NCBI RefSeq assembly: GCF_042648805.1
Contig: NZ_JBHRXZ010000033.1
Span: 1 to 36,177 of the forward strand
Reading direction: 5' to 3'
Source: Azomonas tarimensis
GTDB taxonomy: Bacteria; Pseudomonadota; Gammaproteobacteria; Pseudomonadales; Pseudomonadaceae
Length of the DNA stretch: 36,177 bases
Program-made: the position numbers and the translations under genes
Notes under the pieces: model-generated
Told to the model about the DNA's origin: nothing
What the model saw: only the letters and a program-made list of their open reading frames with translations
Databases searched by the model: none
Part shown: positions 1 through 8,556 of the stretch, piece by piece
Layout of the letters: every line of letters starts with the position of its first letter
Numbering within the stretch: the stretch's first letter is position 1

Positions 1-35
1 GCTCGCCGAGGGAGTTCAGGCGCTTGGCAGCAGCA

Positions 36-665
36 TCAATTTAACGGGGAGTTGGTGTCCGGTTTTGTAGGGGCAAGTCCACCCTTGGCGGCGTAGTGGT
101 CACGAATCACCGGCCAGCATTCCCAATCCTTGAGGCGGTGAAAACCCTTTCTAGCGCCCACTCGCTCCCTTGCCAGCAGGCTTACGAAGTTTCCCAGGAA
201 CAGTTCCACGCTCTTGCCTGAGAAGCCTCGAGAGGTCTTGTAGTACCGTTTGTACTCAGTCTCGTCGACCAGGGAATCGACCGGCAGATCGACCCGCGCA
301 TCGTCGCGCATCAGCGTCCAGATCGGATCGAAGTAGCCGGGCCGGGCGAGCAACTTGAACGGGCTCAGGCCATAGCGCCACAGGCCGTCGAGGTGTGCCG
401 AGAACGCTGCGAAGGAGTCCGTATCGATGGCTTGCCCAGTCTTCACGTCTACCGAGCCGCTGGCGAACTGCTGGATGATCGAATGGTGATAACGCAGCTC
501 GACGCGCCACACGTCCTGGGCTGGGTTGTAGTTCTCCGGGTCCTTGGCATCGAACGAATCCCGGCGACGCCAGACGCTTTCCCAGTAGTCGAGCTTGTCC
601 GTTGCGCGAGCCTGTTCGGTCTTGTTGTAGATGCAGAGCTGAACGCCACTGGCCGAGCCGAACAT
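36..665 (-). pseudogene. Pf-like filamentous phage replication initiator, N-terminally truncated
   Basis: The 209-residue product resembles the C-terminal half of the rolling-circle replication initiator of Pf1/Pf4-type Pseudomonas filamentous phages. Visible family-like stretches are GVQLCIYNKTEQARA near the start, the conserved WRVELRYHHSIIQQF around residue 55 and a KDWECWP tail. Pf-type Rep proteins are roughly twice this length. The reading frame stays open upstream of the ATG to about 716, and those extra codons (GGDVCRGETS just before MFG) look like Rep, so the ATG is probably internal and the true N-terminus is lost at an in-frame TAA (717-719). The metal-binding and nicking-tyrosine part is therefore probably missing and the product should not initiate replication. 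It sits next to a tmRNA-like 3' fragment, as expected at the edge of an integrated element. Family assignment is by recognition of sequence style, fairly confident; loss of function is inferred. Confidence 0.65.
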
Positions 666-842
666 GGACGTTTCCCCGCGACAGACGTCCCCTCCTATAG
701 CACCGAACGGCCGGATTTAAGCCGTACCTGTTACACAGGGAAACCAAGTAGAAATTTTCTGCCTGACAACATCTGATGGAATGTTGGAAGCGGCGTTACG
801 GCCAACTGGGCTGATGTAGCCCCCGAAAACACTGGACTAGCT

Positions 843-870
843 GTGGGTTCAAAATCCCCCCGGCCCACCA
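843..870 (+). other. ssrA(tmRNA)-like 3' end, probable attachment-site scar
   Basis: The segment reads as a T-arm (TTCAAAA loop with an imperfect G-rich/C-rich stem), a CCGGCCC acceptor strand and a terminal ACCA. It is close to the 3' end of Pseudomonas ssrA, remembered as a TTCAAAT loop followed by CCCCCCGGCTCCACCA. No matching 5' acceptor strand or anticodon arm lies just upstream, so it is a fragment and not a working RNA gene. Phages and islands integrating into the 3' end of ssrA or tRNA genes leave such copies on one flank. The differences from the remembered ssrA end suggest an old or diverged copy; a tRNA origin is the alternative. Confidence 0.45.
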
Positions 871-883
871 ACACTGAGCACAG

Positions 884-905
884 AGCCCCGGAAACGGGGC
901 TTTTT
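884..905 (+). terminator. Rho-independent terminator
   Basis: A 7-bp perfect stem (AGCCCCG/CGGGGCT) with a GAAA tetraloop runs into TTTTT. It lies 13 bp after the ssrA-like CCA end, the usual place for the terminator of a structural RNA gene, which supports reading 843-870 as an RNA-gene 3' end. Confidence 0.8.
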
Positions 906-1158
906 GCTGTCTGGGTCCGCTGTTCTCGGCAGGTGTTCCACTGGCCAGAGACACCGACGTAGGGCACCGGCGCCCAGCATGAAGCCCCGCTCCCCTGCCT
1001 ACCTGACCCAAACCGCCCAGATCTGCTGGAGCGAACTGGGTGCCCAGGCCCAGGCGCTGAAGATGGGGTACGAATAGCCCACGCTGCGCCAATCACGGCA
1101 GCGCCTTGTACTTGAACCTGTACGAGGGGCGTCGGGATTTCGGAAACAGTGCAGGCAT

Positions 1159-1566
1159 TCAGGCGTCACGCAGCAGGTCGTGGGCGTTGAGCAGGGCGAA
1201 GGCGACTTCCGGGCGCTTGGCCAGCCCGCGGCGGATGGCCGCCGGGATGCTCTGGCGGGTTTTGCGGCACAGGCCGGGCAGCGCTTCGATTTCGATGGCA
1301 ATGCCGCGCATGCTGCGCACCTCGCTGGTGCTGGGGGCGATGGCCAGGCGGATGCCGAGCTGAGCGTACAGGCGCTGTTGCAGATGTTCGAGGTCGGCGA
1401 GGCTGGTGAGGTTTTCCAGGCGATCCAGCAGGCGGCGCTCTTCCTGGCGGGTCAGGCGCAGGATGCGCCAGTCGCCATCGGCGTTTTCCAGCAGTTGGTC
1501 GTGCCCACAGGTGCAGGCGGCGGGCGGACAGGGACGACGTATCGGCGAGGTCATGACGCCGATCAT
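1159..1566 (-). CDS. Conserved hypothetical protein with N-terminal CxxxxCxC motif
   Basis: This 135-residue soluble protein has no function I recognise. Its N-terminus carries RRPCPPAACTCGHD, a compact cysteine cluster that could bind a metal. The rest looks helical and charged (RLTRQEERRLLDRLENLTSLADLEHLQQRL and following). Two starts are possible: the ATG at 1566 or an in-frame ATG five codons later (1551), which begins MTSPIRRP; neither has a strong ribosome-binding site. The first 20 codons and the DNA upstream recur at 8376-8504, where the frame runs into unrelated sequence, so this is the intact copy. The 17% divergence between the copies hints that one of them arrived by horizontal transfer. 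No signal peptide or membrane segment is visible. Confidence 0.7.
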   Translation of the reverse strand: MIGVMTSPIRRPCPPAACTCGHDQLLENADGDWRILRLTRQEERRLLDRLENLTSLADLEHLQQRLYAQLGIRLAIAPSTSEVRSMRGIAIEIEALPGLCRKTRQSIPAAIRRGLAKRPEVAFALLNAHDLLRDA

Positions 1567-1634
1567 AACGAGGCTGTGCCTCGCTTGCCCACTGCCCGGC
1601 GGGTCAGTCTGTCGGCGGCGCTGGCAAGCCGCTT
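1506..1634. repeat. 129-bp imperfect direct repeat, left copy
   Basis: Ungapped alignment with 8376-8504 gives 107 of 129 identical positions (83%) at a constant offset of 6,870. A block of 27 identical bases covers the start codon of the 1159-1566 gene. This copy includes the first 20 codons of that gene and its upstream DNA, and similarity stops abruptly where an insertion-sequence fragment begins. The pair brackets the helicase-bearing island. Confidence 0.85.
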
Positions 1635-1787
1635 ACCATAGCGAGCTTTTCCTCCACACTCCAGCGGCGACGCCGCTCCCGACCGAGCACTTCGATATGC
1701 CTGTCTTTGCGGGTAGCCATAAACACAACCGTTTGCCTACCATTATGATAAGTGGGAAACCGTGTCCGGTGTTAAAGGGGCTTATCA
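1635..1787 (-). mobile_element. IS2-like (IS3 family) end with truncated orfA
   Basis: On the minus strand an ATG at 1720 starts MATRKDRHIEVLGRERRRR, then WSVEEKLAMV. This matches the OrfA N-terminus of the IS2 subgroup of the IS3 family, a helix-turn-helix protein. The match ends after about 29 codons at 1635, where the 129-bp repeat begins; the frame then stops at 1604. The DNA upstream of the ATG, ending near 1787 (CTTATCA on the plus strand), resembles an IS2-type terminal repeat: on the minus strand a GCCCC block, then CCGGACA, then CCCACTTATC. Only one end of the element is left; orfB and the other end are gone. The exact outer boundary is uncertain by a few bases. Confidence 0.6.
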
Positions 1788-1832
1788 CGCGCCAACAGCG
1801 CCAAGGCCCCCTTCCGCCAGTCGCGGTAACGG

Positions 1833-4800
1833 CTATCTACCCAAGTTAACGGCTGCTGTGACTACTCCATCATCCACTTGCAATCTCCCTTGAGCGGCAA
1901 GCGCGCCTATCCTCTCCTCAAGGATGGTCGCAATCTTCGATGTAGTTCGTCCAAAGCCCAGCAACCCGAGTGCACCAGAGACGGCATCTTCGCGCCCCAT
2001 AGAGAAACCGAGCGTTACCGTTTCCAGTAACGCCTGATCCAACTCCTCCGGAGCAACCCACTCAATTTTTCGCTCTGTAGATTCCCAATGAGCACGACTG
2101 CGAATCGGGATGGGCCGGCTATCCGCGCAATACACAAAGCTGCCATAGCCACGGTACACCCCTTGCCGAACACCGAGGCGAATGGCTTCGTCCACAACGC
2201 TGGTAATCCTTGCACCTGCCCGGGCAACACCGTATGCCTCCATAATCCGCCGCGTGACCTCACTCGCATGCACTGGTGCTTCAACCTCAACCACCGTCCG
2301 GATCATCTGCATCAATCGTTCGGGCTTTTCCTGATGCAGTTCGATCGTCGATGTCACTGGCGTCAGTCGAGCCTTCACGTATGGTTGGCTTGAGCTCGGC
2401 ACTATGTCTTTTGCCGGTGCTCCTCGAACAATCTCATGCTTCGGCTCTGGCGCTGCCTCGGGAAGTGCATGACGCCCCTCCGCTATCCTAGCGCGAGCGG
2501 CCTCAATGGCCGCTACGGCGCGAATGATTTCCTGTTGGGGATTGCGGAACCAATCCGTGCTCCAGATCCGGTGGAAGTTCCAGCCCAACCCTTCCAGCAC
2601 GCCCTGACGCAAACGATCTCGATCACGCGCAGACCGTGAACTGTGATATGCAGCACCATCACATTCGATAGCCAGAACATAACGCCCCGGAAAATCAGGA
2701 TCCTTAACTGCGATGTCGATAAAGTAGCCCGCGGTGCCTACCTGCGGCTCCACCTCGTAGTTCCTTTCCCGCAACGCCTCTATCACTTCCAGCTCAAATG
2801 GCGAATCTGCCGCCTTGCCTGTCTCCCTTGCAACTTCAAGCACTCCCGTCTCGGCGTATTTGAGGAAGTTTTTCAACGCCCTCACTCCGAGGCTGGCCCC
2901 CGCATCGAGCTCAAGATCGTCAGCCCTGAAGTTGCAGAAAACACGCATCGCCAATTTGGCGCGCGTGATCAGAACATTGAGTCGGCGGTGCCCGCCCTCG
3001 CGGTTCAATGGGCCAAACTCCCTGGCAATTCGGCCAGACTCGTTACGCCCATAGCCGATGCTGATGAAGATCTTGTCCCTCTCATCACCCTGGATGTTTT
3101 CCAAGTTCTTGACGAAGAACGGCTCGCTCCCTTGCGTGGTGAAAAACGCCTCAGCCTCAGGCATCTGCCGACGCAGCAACTCGATTTCGACCTGGATCAG
3201 GTCTCGCTGCGCCACACTGAATGCAGCAACCCCCAGCGATAACTCTGGCGTTTGGATCGCGTGCTGCATAACGGCCTGCGCAACAGCCTTGGCCTCACCT
3301 TTGTTGGTGCGGGTTCGCCCTCGGTCATATAGCGCATCTGGCAGATAGTCGAAGCTCACCCCACTGGCATGCGGATGCTGGCCCGCAGAGGGGAACACCA
3401 CCAGCTTGCTGTCGTAGAACTCGACGTTGGAAACAGCGATCAACGATTCATGCCGACTTCTGTAGTGCCAGCGCAGATAGCGCTCCTGGCTACCGGCGAC
3501 CTTAAACATGCTCAAGATGCTTTCAATGTCGGCGGTCGCCGCATCCTCGTCATCCAACTCGACATCACGGCTGAAGAAATCGGTAGGGGGCATCTGCCTG
3601 GTATCCCCGACCACAACCACCTGTTTACCGCGCATGATGGCACCGAATGCATCGACAGCCTTCACTTGGGAGGCTTCATCGAACACCACCACATCGAACT
3701 CCAGCTTTCCGGGAGGGAGAAAGTTCGCGATCGACATGGGGCTCATCATGAAAACAGGCTTGATCTGCTGAATCGCCCGCCCCGCCTTCTCAATCAGCTG
3801 CCTGATCGGGATATGCCGGCGCTTCTTGTTCAATTCAGCGCGCAATACGGCCATTTCGCCAGGCTGATTGATATTGGGCATCCCCTCCCAGACCTGTTTA
3901 GCCAAGTGCGTTTGCGCATGATTGAGCGAAGCCAGATCAAGGGATTTGAACCGCGCGATCTGGTGCTCGTGTTTTATGCGGTCGAACTGCTGCAACGTTG
4001 GTTTCTCGGCATAGACCCGCTGCACCAGCCCCGAATACCAGGAGAATTCCATAATGGCAGCTAGCTGCCTGGGTTCATCACTGCTGATGGCAATCTCTAG
4101 CAATTCGTCGAGCTTGATATCGCGTATCTGCTGAGCCAGGACATTGAACCGCGCCATCTGGTAAAGCGCGGAAAGTCCTCCCTGCCATTCTTGCAAACGC
4201 TCGCCGAGAGCCGCTAGGCCCAGCTGTCTGACGTCAGCGTTGGCGTTTTGCCCCTGCATGCCCGTCACCTCAAGCGCACGGAGTAGCGCCTTGTCCAACC
4301 CGACAACGTGCTGTTCTATTCCGCTTACCGTATCTCCCAGGCCACTAGCATCGGCATGCCCGGCCAGAAAGGCGATGATGCCTTGAGGAATCTGTCCATT
4401 TCCCAGATCGTCATGCAGCTTTATTACCCAAGCGCTCAAGCGCTCGAGTACTGCCCAATCCGTTTTCTGGCGCTGCCATTGGGCACCGAACAACGCGCTA
4501 CCCAATGTCTCATGCTGGTCATACACCTTCTTGCACTGCTGATAGGTCAGTACCGAGTCCACCAGCTCCAACATACCCGCATTGGTCTTTGGCAACGCTT
4601 CCCGAGCGAATCCCTGCAGACGAGCCCGGGCTGCACGGAAGCGCCCCGAAAAGATCCTCCACCATTTATCGCCGTACGCCTGAAGGCTCTGCCGAACCTC
4701 TAGCAGATCCTGATCCCAAGCAGTGTCAATCAACTGGCTGTCATGCCTAGTGCGACACGCCGTCATTCGCTCTCCTGCTTCCAGCAGTTCGCGAATGACA

Positions 4801-6608
4801 TCACGCCTTGACTGCCACTCCCCAGTAGATAGCTGGACACCTTCGAGACGCGGAGCCTCAGCAGCACGCCGAGCCGCCCGGCAAACGACATCCACATCTG
4901 CCAGGGTGGCGGGCTGAGTCAGCATTAACCGCTCAGAAAGTGCGGCGGTAGCCGACTGCAATGCGCTGAGATGGGAGCTCGCCAACTGCAGTGCGTCATC
5001 TGCACTGCTCTGCTCGATAGGCGAGAAGAAGGTACGCTGACTTCCCCAGAAGACACTTTTGTCGGGACGCCCCATCTCCGCAAGGTGCAGCACCAGTTCC
5101 TCAACCAACGCGCGCCGCTTTTGCTGCTCGGCAAAACTCCATGCCTCCATAGGCGCAAAAGAAATGACCGGCAGCCCTGCATGAACTCGTTTCAACTGCA
5201 AGTAACGGCCAAGGACGTCAACAAAGGGCAAACCGCTTGCTCCTGCGGTGGAGCTCACAGCTTCGCAATACTGATTAAGCGCATCTTGCAGCTCTTTCAA
5301 GTTCGCAAGATCTTCCTCACCGACCTTGGTCAGTGGCCGCCCCTGATCCAGAGTCCGCCCCAACTCCTTGAGCACAGATTGCTTGGTAGCCTTGTGGCTA
5401 TGCAGCTCAAGCACGGCATCGCCCAGATGACTTTCATCCAGACGACGTTTTACCACCTCAAGCGCGGCCATCTTCTCGGCAACGAACAGAACCGTCTTCT
5501 TCTGGCCAATCAGCTCCGCGATGATGTTGGTGATCGTCTGCGACTTGCCTGTGCCGGGCGGCCCCTGGATCACCAGATTGGAACCCTCGCGCACCTCCAG
5601 AATTGCCTCGGTCTGGCTACTGTCGGCGTCTTTCACAAAACGCACTTCACCCGGTTTGATCACCGAGTCAATGTTTACATCTTCTGCATACGCTGCGGGC
5701 ATATCTCCGAAACCTGAGCCAAGCAGACGTTTCATCACATCATTGGCGCCCGGTTGCTTCTCTTCCGGCCAGCTCTTCGGGTCAAGATCCTTGAACATCA
5801 AAAACTTACCAAAGGAAAAGAAACCCAGGGCGATCTCGTTACTGGCGACCTTCCAGCGTGACTGTTTGCTGATCACATCGGCCACTTCAGCATAGAAGCG
5901 CTCAAGACTGCTCTCATCGGTTGCGAAGCAATTCTCGTCAAACCCGCAGGCAGACATATCCAGGCCGAAGTCAGTCTTGAGCTTGGCAGCCAGAGAAAGG
6001 TTCGCCATCAACTCGTCACCCGAGTACGTGAGCTTGAAGGCATCTTTGGCACCGCTGCGCTCAAGGCTGACCGGCAGCAGTATCAGTGGGGCCTTGCGCA
6101 GATTTTCAGAGCTATCCGCTTCGTACCAATGCAAAAAGCCCAGAGAGAGGAACAGCGTGTTCACCCCCTGCTCCTCGATAAAGGCTTTAGCCTCGGTGTG
6201 GATCTTCAACAGCTGTAGGAACAGGCGCTCATTATCGATGGCCGTCTGCAAGCTGGTATCCAGATGGCGACGGGCCCTGCCTGATCCATCCTCATCGCTG
6301 TCGTCAGCGACGCTGGACCAGTCCAGGCTATCCAGTTCATGCAGCAACTCTGCGTCACTGGCAGTGTCAGCCTCTGTTTCCTCCAGCTTCGCAGCCTTTG
6401 CCAGCTCAGCCAGTTTCTTGCGCGCCATCGGCGCAAAGGTCATGGCCTTGTCTTGGCGATAGAGGATGTTGAACACCTCCCCGGACAACTCATCGACCAC
6501 TATCAGGGTCTTGGCTGTCTTGCGGAAGTTGAGCATGTTGTTGCGAAGCCCGATATCCAAAAGCTCTTTGCGGCTGCTCTGTAGCTTCTGGCTGATCACT
6601 GTACTCAT
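1833..6608 (-). CDS. DUF4011-SF1 helicase-nuclease-DUF3320 protein (Hhe-type defence candidate)
   Basis: This is a 1,591-residue single-chain protein. The N-terminal 330 residues look like DUF4011 (SSRKELLDIGLRNNMLNFR; LILLPVSLERSG). A Walker A, GPPGTGKS, lies at 349-356, Walker B VVVFDEASQV near 975, motif III-like VVGDTRQMPPT near 1003, and YRSRHESLI near 1050, as in superfamily 1 Upf1-like helicases. Around 1270-1350 a PD-(D/E)XK/Vsr-like nuclease is suggested by FELEVIEALRERNYEVEPQVG, the D of FIDIAV and the IECDG strand. The end (about 1430-1490) fits DUF3320. This architecture matches what has been described as the single-gene anti-phage system Hhe. It would act in the cytoplasm on nucleic acid; the target is unknown. 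Upstream and co-directional are a DUF4236 gene and an hsdS remnant. No disabling mutation is visible. Family call strong; defence role rests on family knowledge. Confidence 0.85.
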   Translation of the reverse strand: MSTVISQKLQSSRKELLDIGLRNNMLNFRKTAKTLIVVDELSGEVFNILYRQDKAMTFAPMARKKLAELAKAAKLEETEADTASDAELLHELDSLDWSSVADDSDEDGSGRARRHLDTSLQTAIDNERLFLQLLKIHTEAKAFIEEQGVNTLFLSLGFLHWYEADSSENLRKAPLILLPVSLERSGAKDAFKLTYSGDELMANLSLAAKLKTDFGLDMSACGFDENCFATDESSLERFYAEVADVISKQSRWKVASNEIALGFFSFGKFLMFKDLDPKSWPEEKQPGANDVMKRLLGSGFGDMPAAYAEDVNIDSVIKPGEVRFVKDADSSQTEAILEVREGSNLVIQGPPGTGKSQTITNIIAELIGQKKTVLFVAEKMAALEVVKRRLDESHLGDAVLELHSHKATKQSVLKELGRTLDQGRPLTKVGEEDLANLKELQDALNQYCEAVSSTAGASGLPFVDVLGRYLQLKRVHAGLPVISFAPMEAWSFAEQQKRRALVEELVLHLAEMGRPDKSVFWGSQRTFFSPIEQSSADDALQLASSHLSALQSATAALSERLMLTQPATLADVDVVCRAARRAAEAPRLEGVQLSTGEWQSRRDVIRELLEAGERMTACRTRHDSQLIDTAWDQDLLEVRQSLQAYGDKWWRIFSGRFRAARARLQGFAREALPKTNAGMLELVDSVLTYQQCKKVYDQHETLGSALFGAQWQRQKTDWAVLERLSAWVIKLHDDLGNGQIPQGIIAFLAGHADASGLGDTVSGIEQHVVGLDKALLRALEVTGMQGQNANADVRQLGLAALGERLQEWQGGLSALYQMARFNVLAQQIRDIKLDELLEIAISSDEPRQLAAIMEFSWYSGLVQRVYAEKPTLQQFDRIKHEHQIARFKSLDLASLNHAQTHLAKQVWEGMPNINQPGEMAVLRAELNKKRRHIPIRQLIEKAGRAIQQIKPVFMMSPMSIANFLPPGKLEFDVVVFDEASQVKAVDAFGAIMRGKQVVVVGDTRQMPPTDFFSRDVELDDEDAATADIESILSMFKVAGSQERYLRWHYRSRHESLIAVSNVEFYDSKLVVFPSAGQHPHASGVSFDYLPDALYDRGRTRTNKGEAKAVAQAVMQHAIQTPELSLGVAAFSVAQRDLIQVEIELLRRQMPEAEAFFTTQGSEPFFVKNLENIQGDERDKIFISIGYGRNESGRIAREFGPLNREGGHRRLNVLITRAKLAMRVFCNFRADDLELDAGASLGVRALKNFLKYAETGVLEVARETGKAADSPFELEVIEALRERNYEVEPQVGTAGYFIDIAVKDPDFPGRYVLAIECDGAAYHSSRSARDRDRLRQGVLEGLGWNFHRIWSTDWFRNPQQEIIRAVAAIEAARARIAEGRHALPEAAPEPKHEIVRGAPAKDIVPSSSQPYVKARLTPVTSTIELHQEKPERLMQMIRTVVEVEAPVHASEVTRRIMEAYGVARAGARITSVVDEAIRLGVRQGVYRGYGSFVYCADSRPIPIRSRAHWESTERKIEWVAPEELDQALLETVTLGFSMGREDAVSGALGLLGFGRTTSKIATILEERIGALAAQGRLQVDDGVVTAAVNLGR

Positions 6609-6678
6609 AGGAAACCCATCATCCGAAGCTGAAATGGCTGCATCTGAACATCACCGGGCCTGATAATGCGGGGCGCTG

Positions 6679-7852
6679 TCAGAGATTGGCCTTGAACAGC
6701 CCATTGGCTCGTTCTGTACCCCAATCCGAATTAGGCAAATCAGCTAGTGCGGTACCTGCTGGGCGGCCAAAAGTCCGCACCTGCGAAAGCACCGTAGCCA
6801 GGCCATCAAAGCCCCCCTGCCTTGACCCGACAAAGCGCATATCCAGCCCATCGGGAGTCGAGAGACTCAGCTGACTGAAGGCGCATATAAGGTAACTCGC
6901 GGTTCTTCTTGAAGCGCCTGTCGGGTCCGCCTTTCTTGTTAACGTACTGCCAAGTCTTATCAACAACCGTTGCATCGGGGGCAAGCGAATCATTTTCGAC
7001 GAATCGAATGACCGAGCTCACGGCAGAAAAATTCGCATAGTCAATACTGCCTACGGCATTTTCCTGAAATGCCAGTATGCAATCCGGGTAAAAGGCCAGC
7101 GTGGTCCTCTTCGAGGCGAGAATCGGCACCTGCACATTCGCCACCACACCGGGCGCATGCCCAAGCACAAGACGTGCATCTCCGAGCTGAACGCCCTGGT
7201 CGGCTCCGGCAGAGTATTTGGGGTCGGCGTAACGGGAGGTCGAGGCAATCGATCTCAGTTTTCGCGCGTTCGCCGCCTCACTGAGCACCGTGCACAACTG
7301 ATCGAACAGCGCACTGGTCGCCTGATCGGGCTCATAGAACAGCACCGTCAACTTGCCCAACTGATCCCGCCAGAACAGCCAGCCTGTAATGGCGACGAAG
7401 GCGACGAAAGTCGCCAGATACACTGCGGCATGCCAAGAGGTGCCCCACAGAAGCAGGACAAACAGCGCCAGCAAGCCTACTGCAGCCAACGGCCATCCAG
7501 GGCGCTTTGAAGTCTGTTCATTCATCGACTGCAACAGCGCATCGGAGGTCGAATCCTGAAGCTCCAGAACGCTCTTGACCTCGTGCTCCGTCGTGTTGAT
7601 GACGTTGCTGTCCTCGACAATCCGGGAACCGCTCGAGGGCTGAGCGGTTTTACGAGGGGTGGTTGTCTCTCGCACCGGAGGACCGATGCTGCGGCGGTAT
7701 TGGAAGCTGCCAAGCCCGCCCCTGATGTAAGCGCCGCGCATACCGATCCCCGCACGAAGACCGGGAACCACCACCGACACGCCAATACCCTGTTCGGAGA
7801 AGTTGAAGCGAACCAGGCCAAAACTGATGCTGCGAGAAAAACTCTGCCCCAT
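6679..7852 (-). pseudogene. DUF4236 membrane protein, probable 1-bp frameshift near the C-terminus
   Basis: The frame starts at 7852 behind a good GGAGGG ribosome-binding site. Its N-terminus (SFSRSISFGLVRFNFSEQG, then IGVSVVVPGLRAG) is typical of DUF4236. Two membrane helices follow (WPLAAVGLLALFVLLLWG and the segment AAVYLATFVAFVAITGWLF), then a soluble domain with the family-like NKKGGPDRRFKKNRELP. Read straight, the product ends at 6806 after 348 residues with an atypical tail. Switching frame near 6873 after PYMRL gives SQLSLSTPDGLDMRFVGS and continues, ending NGLFKANL at 6679, which fits how such proteins usually end. One extra base in this sequence (a real mutation or an assembly error) explains it. 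It lies 70 bp upstream of the helicase gene on the same strand. No function is established that I know of. Confidence 0.65.
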
Positions 7853-7885
7853 AGTCCCTCCCGGGCTTCGATGACGTCGACACCT

Positions 7886-8215
7886 TCAAACCCAGCGCGC
7901 CACCTGAAACTCACGAAGATCCTCCTTTGCTCGCGATTCGACTTCTGTCAGGTGCAGTTGGCCGGAGATCAGGCGGGGCAAGAGGGTATCGCAGAGCTGA
8001 AGTAGGGTTTGGGCTTGCAGTCGGTTAACATGTGCACGCTCAAATAGCGGTCTTACTGCTTCATTAAAGACTAGCCTACCTGCAAACGGCAGCCCCATCG
8101 CTAACACTTGGTCTGGCTGAGGGTTATTACAGGTTCCCGTGGCCAGTTGGACAAAGCTGCCGAACAAACTCGGTAGCGCCTCACCCAGTAAATCAGCTCG
8201 TTAACGCCCCTGTTC
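7886..8215 (-). pseudogene. Type I restriction specificity subunit (HsdS), C-terminal remnant
   Basis: From an ATG at 8167 the frame encodes 93 residues ending in an HsdS-like tail: FNEAVRPLFERAHVNRLQAQ, then LLQLCDTLLPRLISGQL. This is the conserved helical arm and the closing LLPRLISG motif of specificity subunits, which normally have 400 or more residues and two DNA-recognition domains. The frame is open a little further upstream (codons for ADLLGEALPSLFGS to about 8210) before an in-frame TAA, so the start codon is probably fortuitous. No hsdM or hsdR is present in the window. The protein cannot recognise DNA by itself; it shows that a type I restriction locus once stood here. It runs in the same direction as the DUF4236 and helicase genes. 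Confidence 0.6.
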
Positions 8216-8375
8216 GTGATGAAATAAGCAAACTGCGTGGAGCAGACGGCATTAGCCTCATGACTAACCGGCAACCACACGCGCGGCATGTGGGGTTTGG
8301 GGATTGAGCTTATAAAGCACCACCTTATCACTGGCAGGGCGCGGGTAAAGCCACACCCTGTGCATTTTCCGCTTC

Positions 8376-8504
8376 CACAGGTACAGGCGGCGGGCGGACA
8401 GGGGCGGCGAATCGGTGGGGTCATGACGCCGATCATAACGAGGCTGCGCATCATTTGCCCACTGCCGAGGGGGCCAGCCTGTCGGGGCCTGCAGCGAGCC
8501 GCTT
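8376..8504. repeat. 129-bp imperfect direct repeat, right copy
   Basis: This copy pairs with 1506-1634 (107 of 129 identities, no gaps). On the minus strand it again encodes MIGVMTPPIRRPCPPAACTC followed by G, but the frame then runs into unrelated sequence at 8375 instead of the 135-aa protein. It is therefore the decapitated 5' end of a second allele of the 1159-1566 gene. It marks the right border of the island and abuts the leader region of the DAHP synthase gene. Confidence 0.85.
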
Positions 8505-8556
8505 GAACCCGCGCCTGGCTTTGCGTATGGTCTGTTGCATCAACGGAGAACATGCC

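Larger units (their letters stand above)
720..1158. other. Non-coding junction with phage/attachment debris
   Basis: This 439-bp stretch has no credible gene. It holds a tmRNA/tRNA-like 3' end (843-870) and a rho-independent terminator (884-905). The rest, up to the stop codon of the minus-strand gene at 1159, shows nothing recognisable; the short open frames crossing it lack ribosome-binding sites and family resemblance. Confidence 0.5.

Noticed and set aside
843..870. Functional tRNA or tmRNA gene
   Set aside because: Only a T-arm and acceptor 3' strand are present; no complementary 5' acceptor strand or anticodon arm lies just upstream.
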